NCBI GenBank assembly: GCA_028281925.1 | Contig: JANQIX010000019.1 | Span: 89,232 to 153,231 of the forward strand | Direction: 5' to 3' | DNA length: 64,000 nt | Source: Alphaproteobacteria bacterium | Lineage (GTDB): Bacteria; Pseudomonadota; Alphaproteobacteria; DSM-16000; Inquilinaceae | In this document: positions 56,838 to 64,000 of the stretch, in pieces | Position numbering within the stretch: position 1 is the stretch's first letter | How the letters are laid out: every line of letters starts with the position of its first letter | The notes under the pieces: model-generated | Database searches by the model: none | Told to the model about the DNA's origin: nothing | What the model saw: only the letters and a program-made list of their open reading frames with translations | Program-made: the position numbers and the translations under genes

Positions 56838-57248
56838 ATGAACATCATTCAGCAACTCGAACAAGAGCAAATCGATAAACTTTGCGAAGAGCGGGCCATC
56901 CCTGAATTCTCACCTGGCGATACGCTGCGGGTCAATGTGAAGGTGGTCGAAGGCACGCGCGAACGCATCCAGGCGTTCGAAGGTGTGTGCATCGCGCGCA
57001 AGAATGCCGGCATCAACAGCTCTTTCACCGTGCGCAAGATCAGCTATGGCGAGGGGGTGGAGCGTGTGTTCCCGCTCTACAGCCCGCGTCTTGAGAGCAT
57101 CCAGGTGGTGCGGCGCGGCGCAGTTCGGCGGGCGAAGCTCTACTATCTGCGGTCACGCCGCGGCAAGTCGGCCCGCATCGCGGAGAAGCGCGATCCGCGG
57201 ATGGCCAAGGGCACAGCTGCAGCCAAGGGCAGCGAGGCGGAGACGTGA
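56838..57248 (+). CDS. rplS: 50S ribosomal protein L19
   Basis: A 136-residue protein. [62 protein letters not shown] and [16 protein letters not shown] are typical bL19 blocks. It sits at the 30S-50S interface. The Lys/Ala-rich tail is longer than in E. coli. Last of the run, 52 bases past trmD. Confidence 0.98.
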   Translation: MNIIQQLEQEQIDKLCEERAIPEFSPGDTLRVNVKVVEGTRERIQAFEGVCIARKNAGINSSFTVRKISYGEGVERVFPLYSPRLESIQVVRRGAVRRAKLYYLRSRRGKSARIAEKRDPRMAKGTAAAKGSEAET

Positions 57249-57379
57249 GGCTGCGGACCTCCCCCCGATCGAAATAATCGCCGCGGCTGTGACGGCGCGC
57301 ACAGCCGGGCCCATGTCGGCCTGCCACCATTGCTGTCGAAGGGTATCAAAAGCCTATCGACAGGCCTTGGAGCAGACCG

Positions 57380-57610
57380 ATGATGTGGAGCTTGATGGTG
57401 GTTGCGGTCACGGCGACCGGGACAGCCGACGCTTCCCAGACCTTCGCCGACCGCTTCGCGTCGCTTGACGCGTGCCGGACCTTCTATCAGGAGGCGTACG
57501 AGGACCTTCCGGTCAACGTGTTGCACGCTGTCTGCTATGACCGGACCCGCCACACCTTTGTCACCGATACGCTGGGAATGGCGCCGCTCGGAGACGGCGC
57601 AACAAGCTGA
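57380..57610 (+). CDS. Small exported protein of unknown function
   Basis: A 76-residue protein with a probable signal segment (residues 3-18, cut near ADA). The mature part has two Cys (DACRTFYQEAY and HAVCYDRTR) 24 residues apart that could form a disulfide. TTGGAG precedes the ATG-ATG start. No family is recognised. It lies alone between rplS and xthA; coding potential is plausible rather than proven. Confidence 0.5.
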   Translation: MMWSLMVVAVTATGTADASQTFADRFASLDACRTFYQEAYEDLPVNVLHAVCYDRTRHTFVTDTLGMAPLGDGATS

Positions 57611-57713
57611 CCGCAGTGCGGCGCAGTCGGCGATGCTGGTCGTCCGATGACAGGCGAGCAGGCGCGGGCTAAAACGGCTACGCCTGCCCACCGCCATTCA
57701 CCGGACCGATCTC

Positions 57714-58508
57714 TTGCGCATAGCCACCTGGAACATCAACTCCGTTCGCCTGCGGCTGGACCTTGTGTTGCGGCTGTTGGACGAAATCCAACCGGACGTC
57801 CTCTGCCTGCAGGAAACGAAGGTGCCGGACGCCCTGTTTCCCGGCGACCCTATCGCGGAGCGCGGGTACGGCCACCGCGCCCTGGCGGGTATGAAGGGCT
57901 ACAACGGCGTCGCCATCCTTTCGCGGCTGCCGCTTGATGATGTTCGCGTGCACGAGCGCTGCGGACGGCGCGACTGCCGCCATGTGTCGGCACGGTTGCC
58001 CGGCGATGTGGAGCTTCACAACATCTACCTGCCGTCTGGGGGCGACGTTCCGGACCCGGAGGTGAACGACAAGTTCGCCCATAAGCTGGCGTTCGTCGAC
58101 GAGCTTGCCGGCTGGTGGCCGGAAGGGCGGCAGAGCGGCGACCGGCTGATCCTGGTCGGCGACCTCAACATCGCCCCTCTGGAAAACGACGTCTGGTCGC
58201 ACAAGCAGATGCTGGGTGTGGTCAGCCACACCCCGGTGGAGGTGGAGAAGCTGACGGCGATGCAAGCGAGCCTCGGCTGGGTGGACGCCGTGCGCCGGTT
58301 CACGCCGGAGGACCAGAAGCTCTATTCGTGGTGGAGCTATCGGGCGCGCGACTGGGAGACGTCCAACCGCGGCCGGCGGCTGGACCACATCTGGGTCACA
58401 CCGCCGCTTGCGAACGGCCTGCAGTCGGCTTCGGTTCTGCGCCAAGCGCGCGGGTGGGAGCCCAAGCCGTCAGACCATGTGCCGGTTTGGGTCGATCTCG
58501 AACTCTAG
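57714..58508 (+). CDS. xthA: Exodeoxyribonuclease III
   Basis: A 264-residue AP endonuclease / 3'-5' exonuclease of base-excision repair. RIATWNINSVRLRLDLVLRL, PDVLCLQETKVPDALFP (metal Glu), VGDLNIAPLENDVW (Asp and Asn), RGRRLDHIWVT and PSDHVPVWVDL (catalytic Asp-His) are complete. The start codon is TTG at 57714, directly at the family N-terminus. Convergent with the CBS-domain gene. Confidence 0.96.
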   Translation: MRIATWNINSVRLRLDLVLRLLDEIQPDVLCLQETKVPDALFPGDPIAERGYGHRALAGMKGYNGVAILSRLPLDDVRVHERCGRRDCRHVSARLPGDVELHNIYLPSGGDVPDPEVNDKFAHKLAFVDELAGWWPEGRQSGDRLILVGDLNIAPLENDVWSHKQMLGVVSHTPVEVEKLTAMQASLGWVDAVRRFTPEDQKLYSWWSYRARDWETSNRGRRLDHIWVTPPLANGLQSASVLRQARGWEPKPSDHVPVWVDLEL

Positions 58509-58530
58509 CACGCGGCCGTAGGGGGCAGCC

Positions 58531-58959
58531 CTACTGCGATATATAACTGCGCAGATGTTCCGCCTCGCTCTCGGCCTGCTCCAGGCGGTAGCGGACGACA
58601 TCGGTGCTGCTGATCAGGCCGCGCAACGCGCCGCCTTCGACCACCGGCAGATGGCGGAAACCGCCCGTATTCATCTTCGCCATAACAGAGTTGACGGTGT
58701 CGGCCTGCCCGCAGGTCACCACTTCCCGCGTCATGACCTTGTCGGCCGTCAGCTCGAGGGCCGCGGCTCCCTTGTCGGCTATGGCGCGCACGATGTCGCG
58801 TTCCGACAGGATGCCGTCCGCAGTCTTGCCGTCGGAGCTGACGATGACCACGCCGATCCTCTCGGTACGCAAGAGATCGGCGATCTGCATAACCGTGCTC
58901 TGGGGCTTCGCGGTCACCACGCGGGTGCCCTTTATGGCGAGCACCTTCTGGACGGTCAT
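58531..58959 (-). CDS. CBS-domain pair protein
   Basis: A 142-residue protein made of two CBS repeats: ARVVTAKPQSTVMQIADLL-type first repeat with GILSERDIVRAI, and the second with VMTREVVTCGQADTVNSVMAKMNTGGFRHLPVVEGGAL. It binds adenine nucleotides and may act as an energy or NAD sensor. Similar alphaproteobacterial proteins stand alone; the partner is unknown. Minus strand, convergent with xthA. Confidence 0.93.
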   Translation of the reverse strand: MTVQKVLAIKGTRVVTAKPQSTVMQIADLLRTERIGVVIVSSDGKTADGILSERDIVRAIADKGAAALELTADKVMTREVVTCGQADTVNSVMAKMNTGGFRHLPVVEGGALRGLISSTDVVRYRLEQAESEAEHLRSYISQ

Positions 58960-59183
58960 GTCAACGCTCTCCCGTCATCGCTTCAAGAGCCTGTGCGCGG
59001 GCATTTGCCCGCCTGCCATCGGACCGGCGATCGGCCTCATCCGTGTGCCGACCGATCAACGCCGGAGCAGCAATGCTATGACGAACGGCGCACATTTGGA
59101 AATAGGTCGATTCGCTTCGATGCGCACGGGAAAGCCGAACTCGCAACAGGCTCAGCGGGCGGCCTTTCGCCGATGGCCGTCGT

Positions 59184-60227
59184 TCAGAAGCGGTCGATGA
59201 CGGTAACACCGGTTCCCGCATACGCGTCCATCTCTGCCAGCGCGTCGCCGGCACCGTGAAGCGAGATCCGGCGGGTCACAAGAGCGCCGGGGTCCAGGCG
59301 GCCGGCCTCGACCATGGCCAACAGGCTGGGAAAGCGGCTGGCCGCCATGCCGCGTGTGCCCAGGATCGCGATCTGGCGGGAATAGACCAGCTCCAGCAGC
59401 GGGACCGTCGGTTCCGCGTGGCGGCCCAGCGGCATGCCGATCTGGACATGGCGGCCGAGCCGGCGCAGTCCCCGCACCGAGTTGTGGAACGTCTCCGTGA
59501 TCCCCAGAGCGTCGAGCGAGACATGGGCGCCACCGTCGGTCATCTCGCGCACCGCTTCGCCCACATCCGCTTGGGCCGTTGCGTCCAGCGTCACAGTGGC
59601 CCCGGCAGCGCTTGCGGCCGCCAACTTGTCGGCAGCGATGTCGATGGCCAGCACCTGCGCGCCCATGGCCGCCCCGATCATCACGGCAGCAAGGCCGACG
59701 CCGCCGCAGCCATGCACCGTCAGCCATTCACCCGGCCGCAAGGCGGCGCGGTCGGCGATCGCCCGATAGGCCGTGGTGACGCGGCAGCCCATGCCGGCAG
59801 CGGCGACCGGGTCCAACCCTTCGGGCAGGGCCACCAGGTTGAAATCGCCCCGCGGTACGGCTACGCGCTCGGCGAATGCGCCCCAGCCGGTGAAGCCCAA
59901 GACGTGCTGGTGCGCGCAGACTGTGGGCTCGCCACCCAGGCAGTCGGGGCATTGGCCGCACGCCAGAACGAATGGCGCGGTGACCCGGTCGCCGACGCGG
60001 AACCGCCGGCAATCGGGGCCTTTAGCCTCGATCACGCCTGCGAATTCGTGGCCGGGCACATGCGGGGGCATGACATCGGGGTCCGCGCCTTTCCAGGCGT
60101 GCCAGTCCGACCGGCATACGCCGCAGGCCTCGACCCGGACGACCGCACCGTCGTCCGGCACCGCCGGGTCGGGCAGGTCGCGGACCTCAAGCGGTGCGCC
60201 AAAGGTGTCGAAGATGGCGGCTCTCAT
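59184..60227 (-). CDS. Zinc-dependent alcohol dehydrogenase family protein
   Basis: A 347-residue medium-chain dehydrogenase. Catalytic zinc ligands are in GVCRSDWHAW and HVPGHEFAGVIE; structural zinc ligands are the four Cys of LACGQCPDCLGGEPTVC. The cofactor loop is TVHGCGGVGLAAVMIGAA followed by VLAIDIAADKL, whose Asp favours NAD over NADP. Both zinc sites look complete. The substrate is unknown. Minus strand; alone. Confidence 0.94.
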   Translation of the reverse strand: MRAAIFDTFGAPLEVRDLPDPAVPDDGAVVRVEACGVCRSDWHAWKGADPDVMPPHVPGHEFAGVIEAKGPDCRRFRVGDRVTAPFVLACGQCPDCLGGEPTVCAHQHVLGFTGWGAFAERVAVPRGDFNLVALPEGLDPVAAAGMGCRVTTAYRAIADRAALRPGEWLTVHGCGGVGLAAVMIGAAMGAQVLAIDIAADKLAAASAAGATVTLDATAQADVGEAVREMTDGGAHVSLDALGITETFHNSVRGLRRLGRHVQIGMPLGRHAEPTVPLLELVYSRQIAILGTRGMAASRFPSLLAMVEAGRLDPGALVTRRISLHGAGDALAEMDAYAGTGVTVIDRF

Positions 60228-60434
60228 CGGTCAATTCATCTCAGCTGCCGGAACGCTCAGGCGTGAGCCCATCGCCAATGGATATCCCGGCGCGCCCAGA
60301 CGCGCCACCGCACAGCCGCAATTTCGACCAACTTGCTGCGTCTAGTCGTGCATGCCAGGGCTGGGGCTTATGACACCGCCGACCGCCGGTCGGCCGCTCG
60401 CCCCCCCGAATGACGCCAATCAAAGGGACAACGA

Positions 60435-60893
60435 ATGAAGTTTACGACCCTCATTGCCGGAGGTTGCGCCGCGCTTGCGCTTGTAGCCCCAGTTGCCGCC
60501 CAGAACTGGGAGTTGCCGCCGACCTACGGCGAAGTCGAATTGACGTCGGGCTTCCAGCCGGATCCGCACACGGTGCAATTACAGGCCGGTGGCAGCATCG
60601 ATGCATCGGGGCTTGGCGGCGACTGCATCGGCCTGGTTGCCGATGCTCCGGATTACGACCTGTACTTCGAAGCAGGCGAACTGCCGCTCAACATCTACGT
60701 CCGCTCTGCGGCCGACACGACGCTGGTCGTGAACGCGCCGGACGGCAACTGGTACTGCAGCGACGACGCGTCGGGGCTGGACCCGATGGTGTCGTTCGGC
60801 AGCCCCCAGTCGGGCCTCTACGATATCTGGGTCGGCAGCTTCGACGGCGTGCCTGAGGCGACCCTCTATATCTCGGAGCTGCCGCCACAATAG
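60435..60893 (+). CDS. Secreted protein, PPC-like beta domain (paralogue 1)
   Basis: A 152-residue exported protein. The signal peptide covers residues 1-22 (ending APVAAQ). The mature part resembles a pre-peptidase C-terminal-type beta-sandwich: DPHTVQLQAGGSIDASGLGG, LPLNIYVRSAADTTLVVNAP, DGNWYCSDDASGLDP and YDIWVGSFDGVPEATLYISE. Two Cys may pair. AAAGGGA precedes the ATG. A close paralogue lies 309 bases downstream in the same direction. Function unknown; perhaps a binding module. Confidence 0.78.
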   Translation: MKFTTLIAGGCAALALVAPVAAQNWELPPTYGEVELTSGFQPDPHTVQLQAGGSIDASGLGGDCIGLVADAPDYDLYFEAGELPLNIYVRSAADTTLVVNAPDGNWYCSDDASGLDPMVSFGSPQSGLYDIWVGSFDGVPEATLYISELPPQ

Positions 60894-60908
60894 GCGGCCC
60901 AGGTGCCG

Positions 60909-61043
60909 CTGGGCGATCGCGTGCCGCAAGACCTTGTACATCGCGGTCGGCGACACTTGGTCGCCCAGCGCATCCCGGATCACCCAAGGTCCACCTACCG
61001 CCGTGGGCATACGTGCCGCGGCTTTCTGCAGTTCCGGAAGCAA
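60909..61043 (-). pseudogene. Decayed duplicate of the 3' end of mutY
   Basis: On the minus strand this stretch encodes LPELQKAAARMPTAVGGPW then VIRDALGDQVSPTAMYKVLRHAIAQ. The C-terminus of the intact MutY reads HLELQVAAARASQLSDGLW then VLPDALGDHALPSVMRKVVRHAMAQ, collinear and about half identical. Nothing upstream matches MutY, and the original stop is lost. It lies between the two paralogous secreted-protein genes in exactly the place mutY occupies after the second. This is the remnant of a tandem duplication of [secreted gene + mutY 3' end]. Confidence 0.85.
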
Positions 61044-61201
61044 AAGAGCGGAGCCAAGCCGCGCAACTGTCGCGCGAGAGTCGCAATTCCGACGAACTTA
61101 CCTGGCCTATTCCGCGGATGCAGGTCGGCCACCCAACTCAAACGTCTCATGATGACCTATGTGCCGTCGAATCGTCGGGTCAATCGAAAAAGGGGCAGCG
61201 G

Positions 61202-61660
61202 ATGAAACTCTTGCGCCTTCTTGCCGGTACTGCCGCTTTGCTTGCGTTCTTGGCTCCAGCGGTCTCGCAGGATGCTGCGCTGACTCCCACTTATGGCGTC
61301 GTTCGCCTTGCCAACGGCTTCCATCCGGATCCGCATACCGTCAACCTTCAAGCCGGTGGACGTGTCGACGCGTCGCGTCTCGGCGGCGGCTGCCGGGGAC
61401 AGATCACCGAAGCCTCCGATGTCGGGCTGGTCTTCGAAGCCGGAAGTCTGCCGTTGAATCTTTACGTCCGGTCTCGGGCCGACACGACGCTGGTGGTGAA
61501 GGCGCCGGACGGCCGTTGGTACTGTAGCGACGATGCGATCGGCCTGAACCCGGTCGTCTCGTTCGACACACCGCAATCGGGCCGCTATGACATCTGGGTC
61601 GGCAGCTTCTACGGCGTGCCCAACGCTACGCTGATGGTCTCCGAACTGCCGGCCCGCTAG
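61202..61660 (+). CDS. Secreted protein, PPC-like beta domain (paralogue 2)
   Basis: A 152-residue exported protein with a signal peptide (residues 1-22, ending APAVSQ) and the same mature layout as paralogue 1: DPHTVNLQAGGRVDASRLGG, LPLNLYVRSRADTTLVVKAP, DGRWYCSDDAIGLNP and YDIWVGSFYGVPNATLMVSE. Same length, same Cys positions. AAAAGGGGC precedes the ATG. It is convergent with mutY (13 bases between the two stops). Function unknown. Confidence 0.78.
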   Translation: MKLLRLLAGTAALLAFLAPAVSQDAALTPTYGVVRLANGFHPDPHTVNLQAGGRVDASRLGGGCRGQITEASDVGLVFEAGSLPLNLYVRSRADTTLVVKAPDGRWYCSDDAIGLNPVVSFDTPQSGRYDIWVGSFYGVPNATLMVSELPAR

Positions 61661-61672
61661 CCGCGATCGGGC

Positions 61673-62761
61673 TCAGCCATTCTGAGCCATCGCATGCCGC
61701 ACTACCTTGCGCATGACGCTGGGCAAGGCGTGGTCGCCCAGCGCATCCGGCAGAACCCAGAGCCCGTCTGACAGTTGCGATGCGCGCGCTGCCGCCACCT
61801 GCAGTTCCAGATGAAAATGCGTGAAGGTGTGGCGGACAAGGCCGGGCAGCAGCCGCCAATCGGCGGCCACCGGCGCCTCCTTGCAAACATCCTGTAGATC
61901 GGGGGGCGTGCCGGTCCGCCACTCGCTGGACGGCACCTCGATCATGCCACCCAGCAATCCGCGCTCTGGCCGTCGCCGCAGAAGGATTGCCCCCGAGGGC
62001 GCGGTCACCCAGAAGGCGATGGCGCGCCGGATCGGGCGCTCCGCCTTGGCCGCCTTCACCGGCAAGTCTTCCGCACGGCCCGACCGTGCCGCCCGGCAGG
62101 CCGGCCGCCAGGGGCATAGAACGCAGCGCGGCTTGCGCGGCGTGCAGATCGTAGCGCCCAGATCCATCATCGCCTGGGCGAAGTCCCCGGGCCGCTCGGC
62201 CGGGACGATGCGGCGCAGGATCGTTTTGAGGCGGGGCTTGGCCGCGGGCAGCGGTGTCGGGTCGTCGGCAAGGCGTGCCAGCACCCGCTCGACATTACCG
62301 TCCATCACGGCGGCCGGTCTTTGGAATGCGATCGCGGCGATCGCGGCGGCCGTGTACTCGCCGATGCCCGGCAGCCGCCTCAATTCGTCCTCATCCGCGG
62401 GGAACAGGCCGCCGTGCCGGGTGGCCACTTCGTTGGCGCAGCGGTGCAGGTTGCGCGCCCGGGCGTAGTATCCGAGACCCGCCCAGGCCGTCAGCACCTC
62501 GTCCAGCGGTGCGGCGGCTAAGTCTTCGACTCTCGGCCAGCGGTCGGTGAAGGCGTGGAAATAGGCGTCGACTGCGGCCACCGTCGTTTGCTGCAGCATG
62601 ACTTCGCTCAGCCAGACGCGGTAAGGATCGACCGGTTGCCCCGGCTGCGCCCGCCATGCCAGCCGGCGGGCATGGCGGTCATACCAAGCCAAGAGCGGCG
62701 CGGCGAGGTCGCCGCCTAATGCTGTCTCTGCCATATCCCCAACGGTCATAAGGACTTGCAT
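61673..62761 (-). CDS. mutY: A/G-specific adenine glycosylase
   Basis: About 362 residues. MutY removes adenine opposite 8-oxoguanine. VWLSEVMLQQTTVAAVDAYF (catalytic Glu in the EVMLQQT motif), LPGIGEYTAAAIAAIAF (helix-hairpin-helix), DGNVERVLARL (Asp), and the Cys of the [4Fe-4S] loop in CTPRKPRCVLCPWRPACRA are complete. The C-terminal NUDIX-like domain (RRPERGLLGGMIEVPSSEW) reads the 8-oxoG. Starts at 62761 (AGGGG upstream), 62749 or 62734 are possible. Divergent from dciA. Confidence 0.96.
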   Translation of the reverse strand: MQVLMTVGDMAETALGGDLAAPLLAWYDRHARRLAWRAQPGQPVDPYRVWLSEVMLQQTTVAAVDAYFHAFTDRWPRVEDLAAAPLDEVLTAWAGLGYYARARNLHRCANEVATRHGGLFPADEDELRRLPGIGEYTAAAIAAIAFQRPAAVMDGNVERVLARLADDPTPLPAAKPRLKTILRRIVPAERPGDFAQAMMDLGATICTPRKPRCVLCPWRPACRAARSGRAEDLPVKAAKAERPIRRAIAFWVTAPSGAILLRRRPERGLLGGMIEVPSSEWRTGTPPDLQDVCKEAPVAADWRLLPGLVRHTFTHFHLELQVAAARASQLSDGLWVLPDALGDHALPSVMRKVVRHAMAQNG

Positions 62762-62855
62762 ACGGCCCCTGCCACGATATCGTCCGAATTCGCAGGTAGC
62801 CACGGCAGGATCGTTAGCCGTCGGGGGCGGTAGGAAGCAACGGGTTGACGCCACC

Positions 62856-63320
62856 ATGTCGCAGCCGCGCACCCTCAACGCGGCCGTGGCCGCGATCACA
62901 AGGCAGGCCCTCGGGCGGCGCCGATCGCAACTGGCCTCGGTACTCTCGGACTGGCCGATGATCGCAGGACCGGAGCTGGCGGCCAAAGCCGTGCCGCAGC
63001 GGTTGCGATCGGGGCGTTCCGACGCCGGTGCGGAGTTGACACTGAGGGTCGATCCGGCCGATGCGTTGGAACTGCAGCACGAGAGCCCGCGGTTGATGGA
63101 TCGGCTGAACGCGCATTTCGGGTTCCGGGCGATCGCCCGGATCACGCTGGTGCAAGGGCGGATCCGCCGACCCCCGGCTGCATTGCCGCCGCGGGCATTG
63201 ACCGCCGAGGAAGAAGGCGACGTTGCAGCCCTGCTTCGGCCTGTCGACCGGCCGGCGCTGCGACAGCGGCTTGACGCGTTGAGCCGCGCTGTTCTGGGAC
63301 GCCGCAGGTGGTCCGAGTGA
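62856..63320 (+). CDS. dciA: DUF721 / DciA family helicase loader
   Basis: A 154-residue protein of the DciA family, the ancestral loader or operator of DnaB helicase. The conserved part is LASVLSDWPMIAGPELAAKAVPQRL, then ELTLRVDPADALELQHESP and LNAHFGFRAIARITLVQG. The mutY-dciA divergent pair is common in alphaproteobacteria. The genes usually following dciA there (a DsbA-type thioredoxin and smc) are not here. Confidence 0.9.
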   Translation: MSQPRTLNAAVAAITRQALGRRRSQLASVLSDWPMIAGPELAAKAVPQRLRSGRSDAGAELTLRVDPADALELQHESPRLMDRLNAHFGFRAIARITLVQGRIRRPPAALPPRALTAEEEGDVAALLRPVDRPALRQRLDALSRAVLGRRRWSE

Positions 63321-63388
63321 CGACACTTTGTTGCGATGCGGGCCATGGTCTGCTTAGACTTTGGTTCCCTCAACCTTGGGAGGCATAG

Positions 63389-64000
63389 GTGAGCGTAAAA
63401 ACACTAGTCGGCATCATCGTGGTGCTGGTCGGCATCGGGGTGGTGCTCTACGCCACTGGCGTATTCGAGGGCGAGCCGGAACCCGAACCCGCGCCGACTG
63501 AAGAGCAGGCGCCGGAAGCTGGCGACGACGCCGGTGAGGCTGAGGGCGCTGCCGATGAGGCCGAGGAGCCTGCCGCATCTGAGGATGCGCCCGCCCAGGA
63601 CGAGCCGACGACGGGCGAGGACGCGCCTGCAGAAGAGCCTGCGACCGGCGAAGAGGCGCCCGCTGAGGGGACGGACGAGTCCACCGCGCCGACGGTCGAA
63701 GATGTGATGGAAGAGGCCGAGCAGGCGGTGGAAGACGCCGTTGAGGAGGTCGAGGAGACTGTCGAGGAGACCGTCGAGCAGGTCGAGGAGGCCGTTGAAG
63801 ACGCCGTCGAAGAGGCTCAGGAGGCGGTAGAAGGCGCCACCGAAGGCGCGGTGGAGGATGCCGCCGGCGAGGTGGAAGGTGCGACCGAAGAGGTCGAGGG
63901 CGCCGTTGATGAGGCTCAGGAGGCGGTAGAAGGCGCCACCGAAGGTGCGGTCGAGGATGCAGCCGGCGAGGTTGAAGGCGCGGCCGACCAGGTGGAAGGC
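63389..64000 (+). CDS. Acidic membrane-anchored protein with 11-residue repeats, partial
   Basis: A frame of 204 codons open to the right edge. It starts with GTG at 63389, preceded by GGGAGG. Residues about 4-23 form one membrane segment (TLVGIIVVLVGIGVVLYATG). A Pro/Glu/Ala-rich acidic linker follows to about residue 95. Then come back-to-back 11-residue units such as AVEDAVEEVEE, TVEETVEQVEE, AVEDAVEEAQE and AVEGATEGAVE. The pattern predicts long amphipathic helices exposed in the periplasm, like hendecad coiled coils or LEA/apolipoprotein-type surfaces. Family unknown. Confidence 0.8.
   Translation, partial: MSVKTLVGIIVVLVGIGVVLYATGVFEGEPEPEPAPTEEQAPEAGDDAGEAEGAADEAEEPAASEDAPAQDEPTTGEDAPAEEPATGEEAPAEGTDESTAPTVEDVMEEAEQAVEDAVEEVEETVEETVEQVEEAVEDAVEEAQEAVEGATEGAVEDAAGEVEGATEEVEGAVDEAQEAVEGATEGAVEDAAGEVEGAADQVEG
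63812..64000 (+). repeat. Tandem 99-base repeat inside the hendecad protein gene
   Basis: GAGGCTCAGGAGGCGGTAGA occurs at 63812 and again at 63911, and about 80 bases after each copy stay nearly identical. The 99-base period equals 33 codons, three 11-residue units. The second copy runs to the window edge, so more copies may follow. Confidence 0.8.

Noticed and set aside
58518..58534. GTAGGG/CCCTAC hairpin between xthA and the CBS gene as a terminator
   Set aside because: It overlaps the CBS stop codon and has no T-tract on either strand.
1..64000. CRISPR array, prophage or complete insertion sequence
   Set aside because: No series of regularly spaced direct repeats, no cas, integrase, capsid or full transposase motif was seen on either strand.

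Overview
The window reads as chromosomal DNA of a GC-rich alphaproteobacterium, probably Rhodospirillales-like. The evidence is gene order and content. There is a kdsD-lptC-lptA-lptB-rpoN-hpf-ptsN block, the series ffh-rpsP-rimM-trmD-rplS, sdhCDAB, an rsmB/rpe/heparinase/purH neighbourhood, htpX next to a DUF1674 (SdhAF4) gene, mmcB, dciA next to mutY, and hopanoid-associated hpnN-hpnA. The species assignment is inference. No integrase, phage structural gene, complete insertion sequence, rRNA operon or CRISPR array was seen.

Layout. 1-2.2 kb: the N-terminal part of a YejA-like peptide-binding protein and a PhzF-family enzyme. 2.3-6.2 kb: a visibly AT-richer block on the minus strand with an asparagine-synthetase-like protein, a sulfotransferase-like protein and a family 4 glycosyltransferase; it looks like an acquired glycan or natural-product decoration cassette. 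6.3-13.3 kb: rsmB, rpe, heparinase-like, a membrane adenylate cyclase, purH and an orphan HigA-like repressor, all on the minus strand. 13.5-17.8 kb: DUF882 peptidase-like protein, htpX, sdhAF4, a secreted nuclease, a gene-poor stretch with serial hairpins, an AraC/GyrI-type regulator and an AT-rich membrane protein. 18-19.8 kb: two DppB/DppC-type permeases with no partners nearby. 19.8-26.8 kb: nitrogen PTS, hibernation factor, sigma-54, the Lpt lipopolysaccharide transport genes, kdsD and RNase D, followed by tRNA-Leu(CAG).

27-31.9 kb holds small housekeeping genes (folB, DUF971, a 59-residue Trm112-like gene, a LON-domain protein, a CnoX-like thioredoxin-TPR chaperone, a ProXp-ala-like editing protein, tRNA-Gly(GCC), mmcB). 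32-35.6 kb is the succinate dehydrogenase operon behind a good sigma-70 promoter. 35.7-39.3 kb is hpnN-hpnA. 39.3-46.2 kb carries a PilZ protein, crcB-DUF190, an SMR transporter, and an RND pump with its adaptor and a divergent TetR regulator with a palindromic operator. 46.2-48.5 kb carries two 119/120-bp inverted-repeat elements around an SDR-like gene, then a Rieske-type oxygenase whose cluster ligands are non-canonical. 48.6-53.3 kb is mixed metabolism (MBL hydrolase, LysE exporter, FeoC-like protein, MlaC/HpnM-like protein, hutF, GNAT). 53.4-57.2 kb is SRP, ribosomal protein and tRNA/rRNA maturation genes. 57.4-64 kb has xthA, a CBS protein, a zinc alcohol dehydrogenase, two tandem paralogous secreted proteins separated by a decayed copy of the 3' end of mutY, mutY itself, dciA, and an acidic membrane-anchored protein with 11-residue repeats running off the window.

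The observations most worth a second look are the altered Rieske ligands, the tandem duplication that copied part of mutY, the paired miniature elements, the hairpin train at 16 kb, and the hendecad-repeat protein at the right edge. Nothing here amounts to a convincing new multi-gene system.
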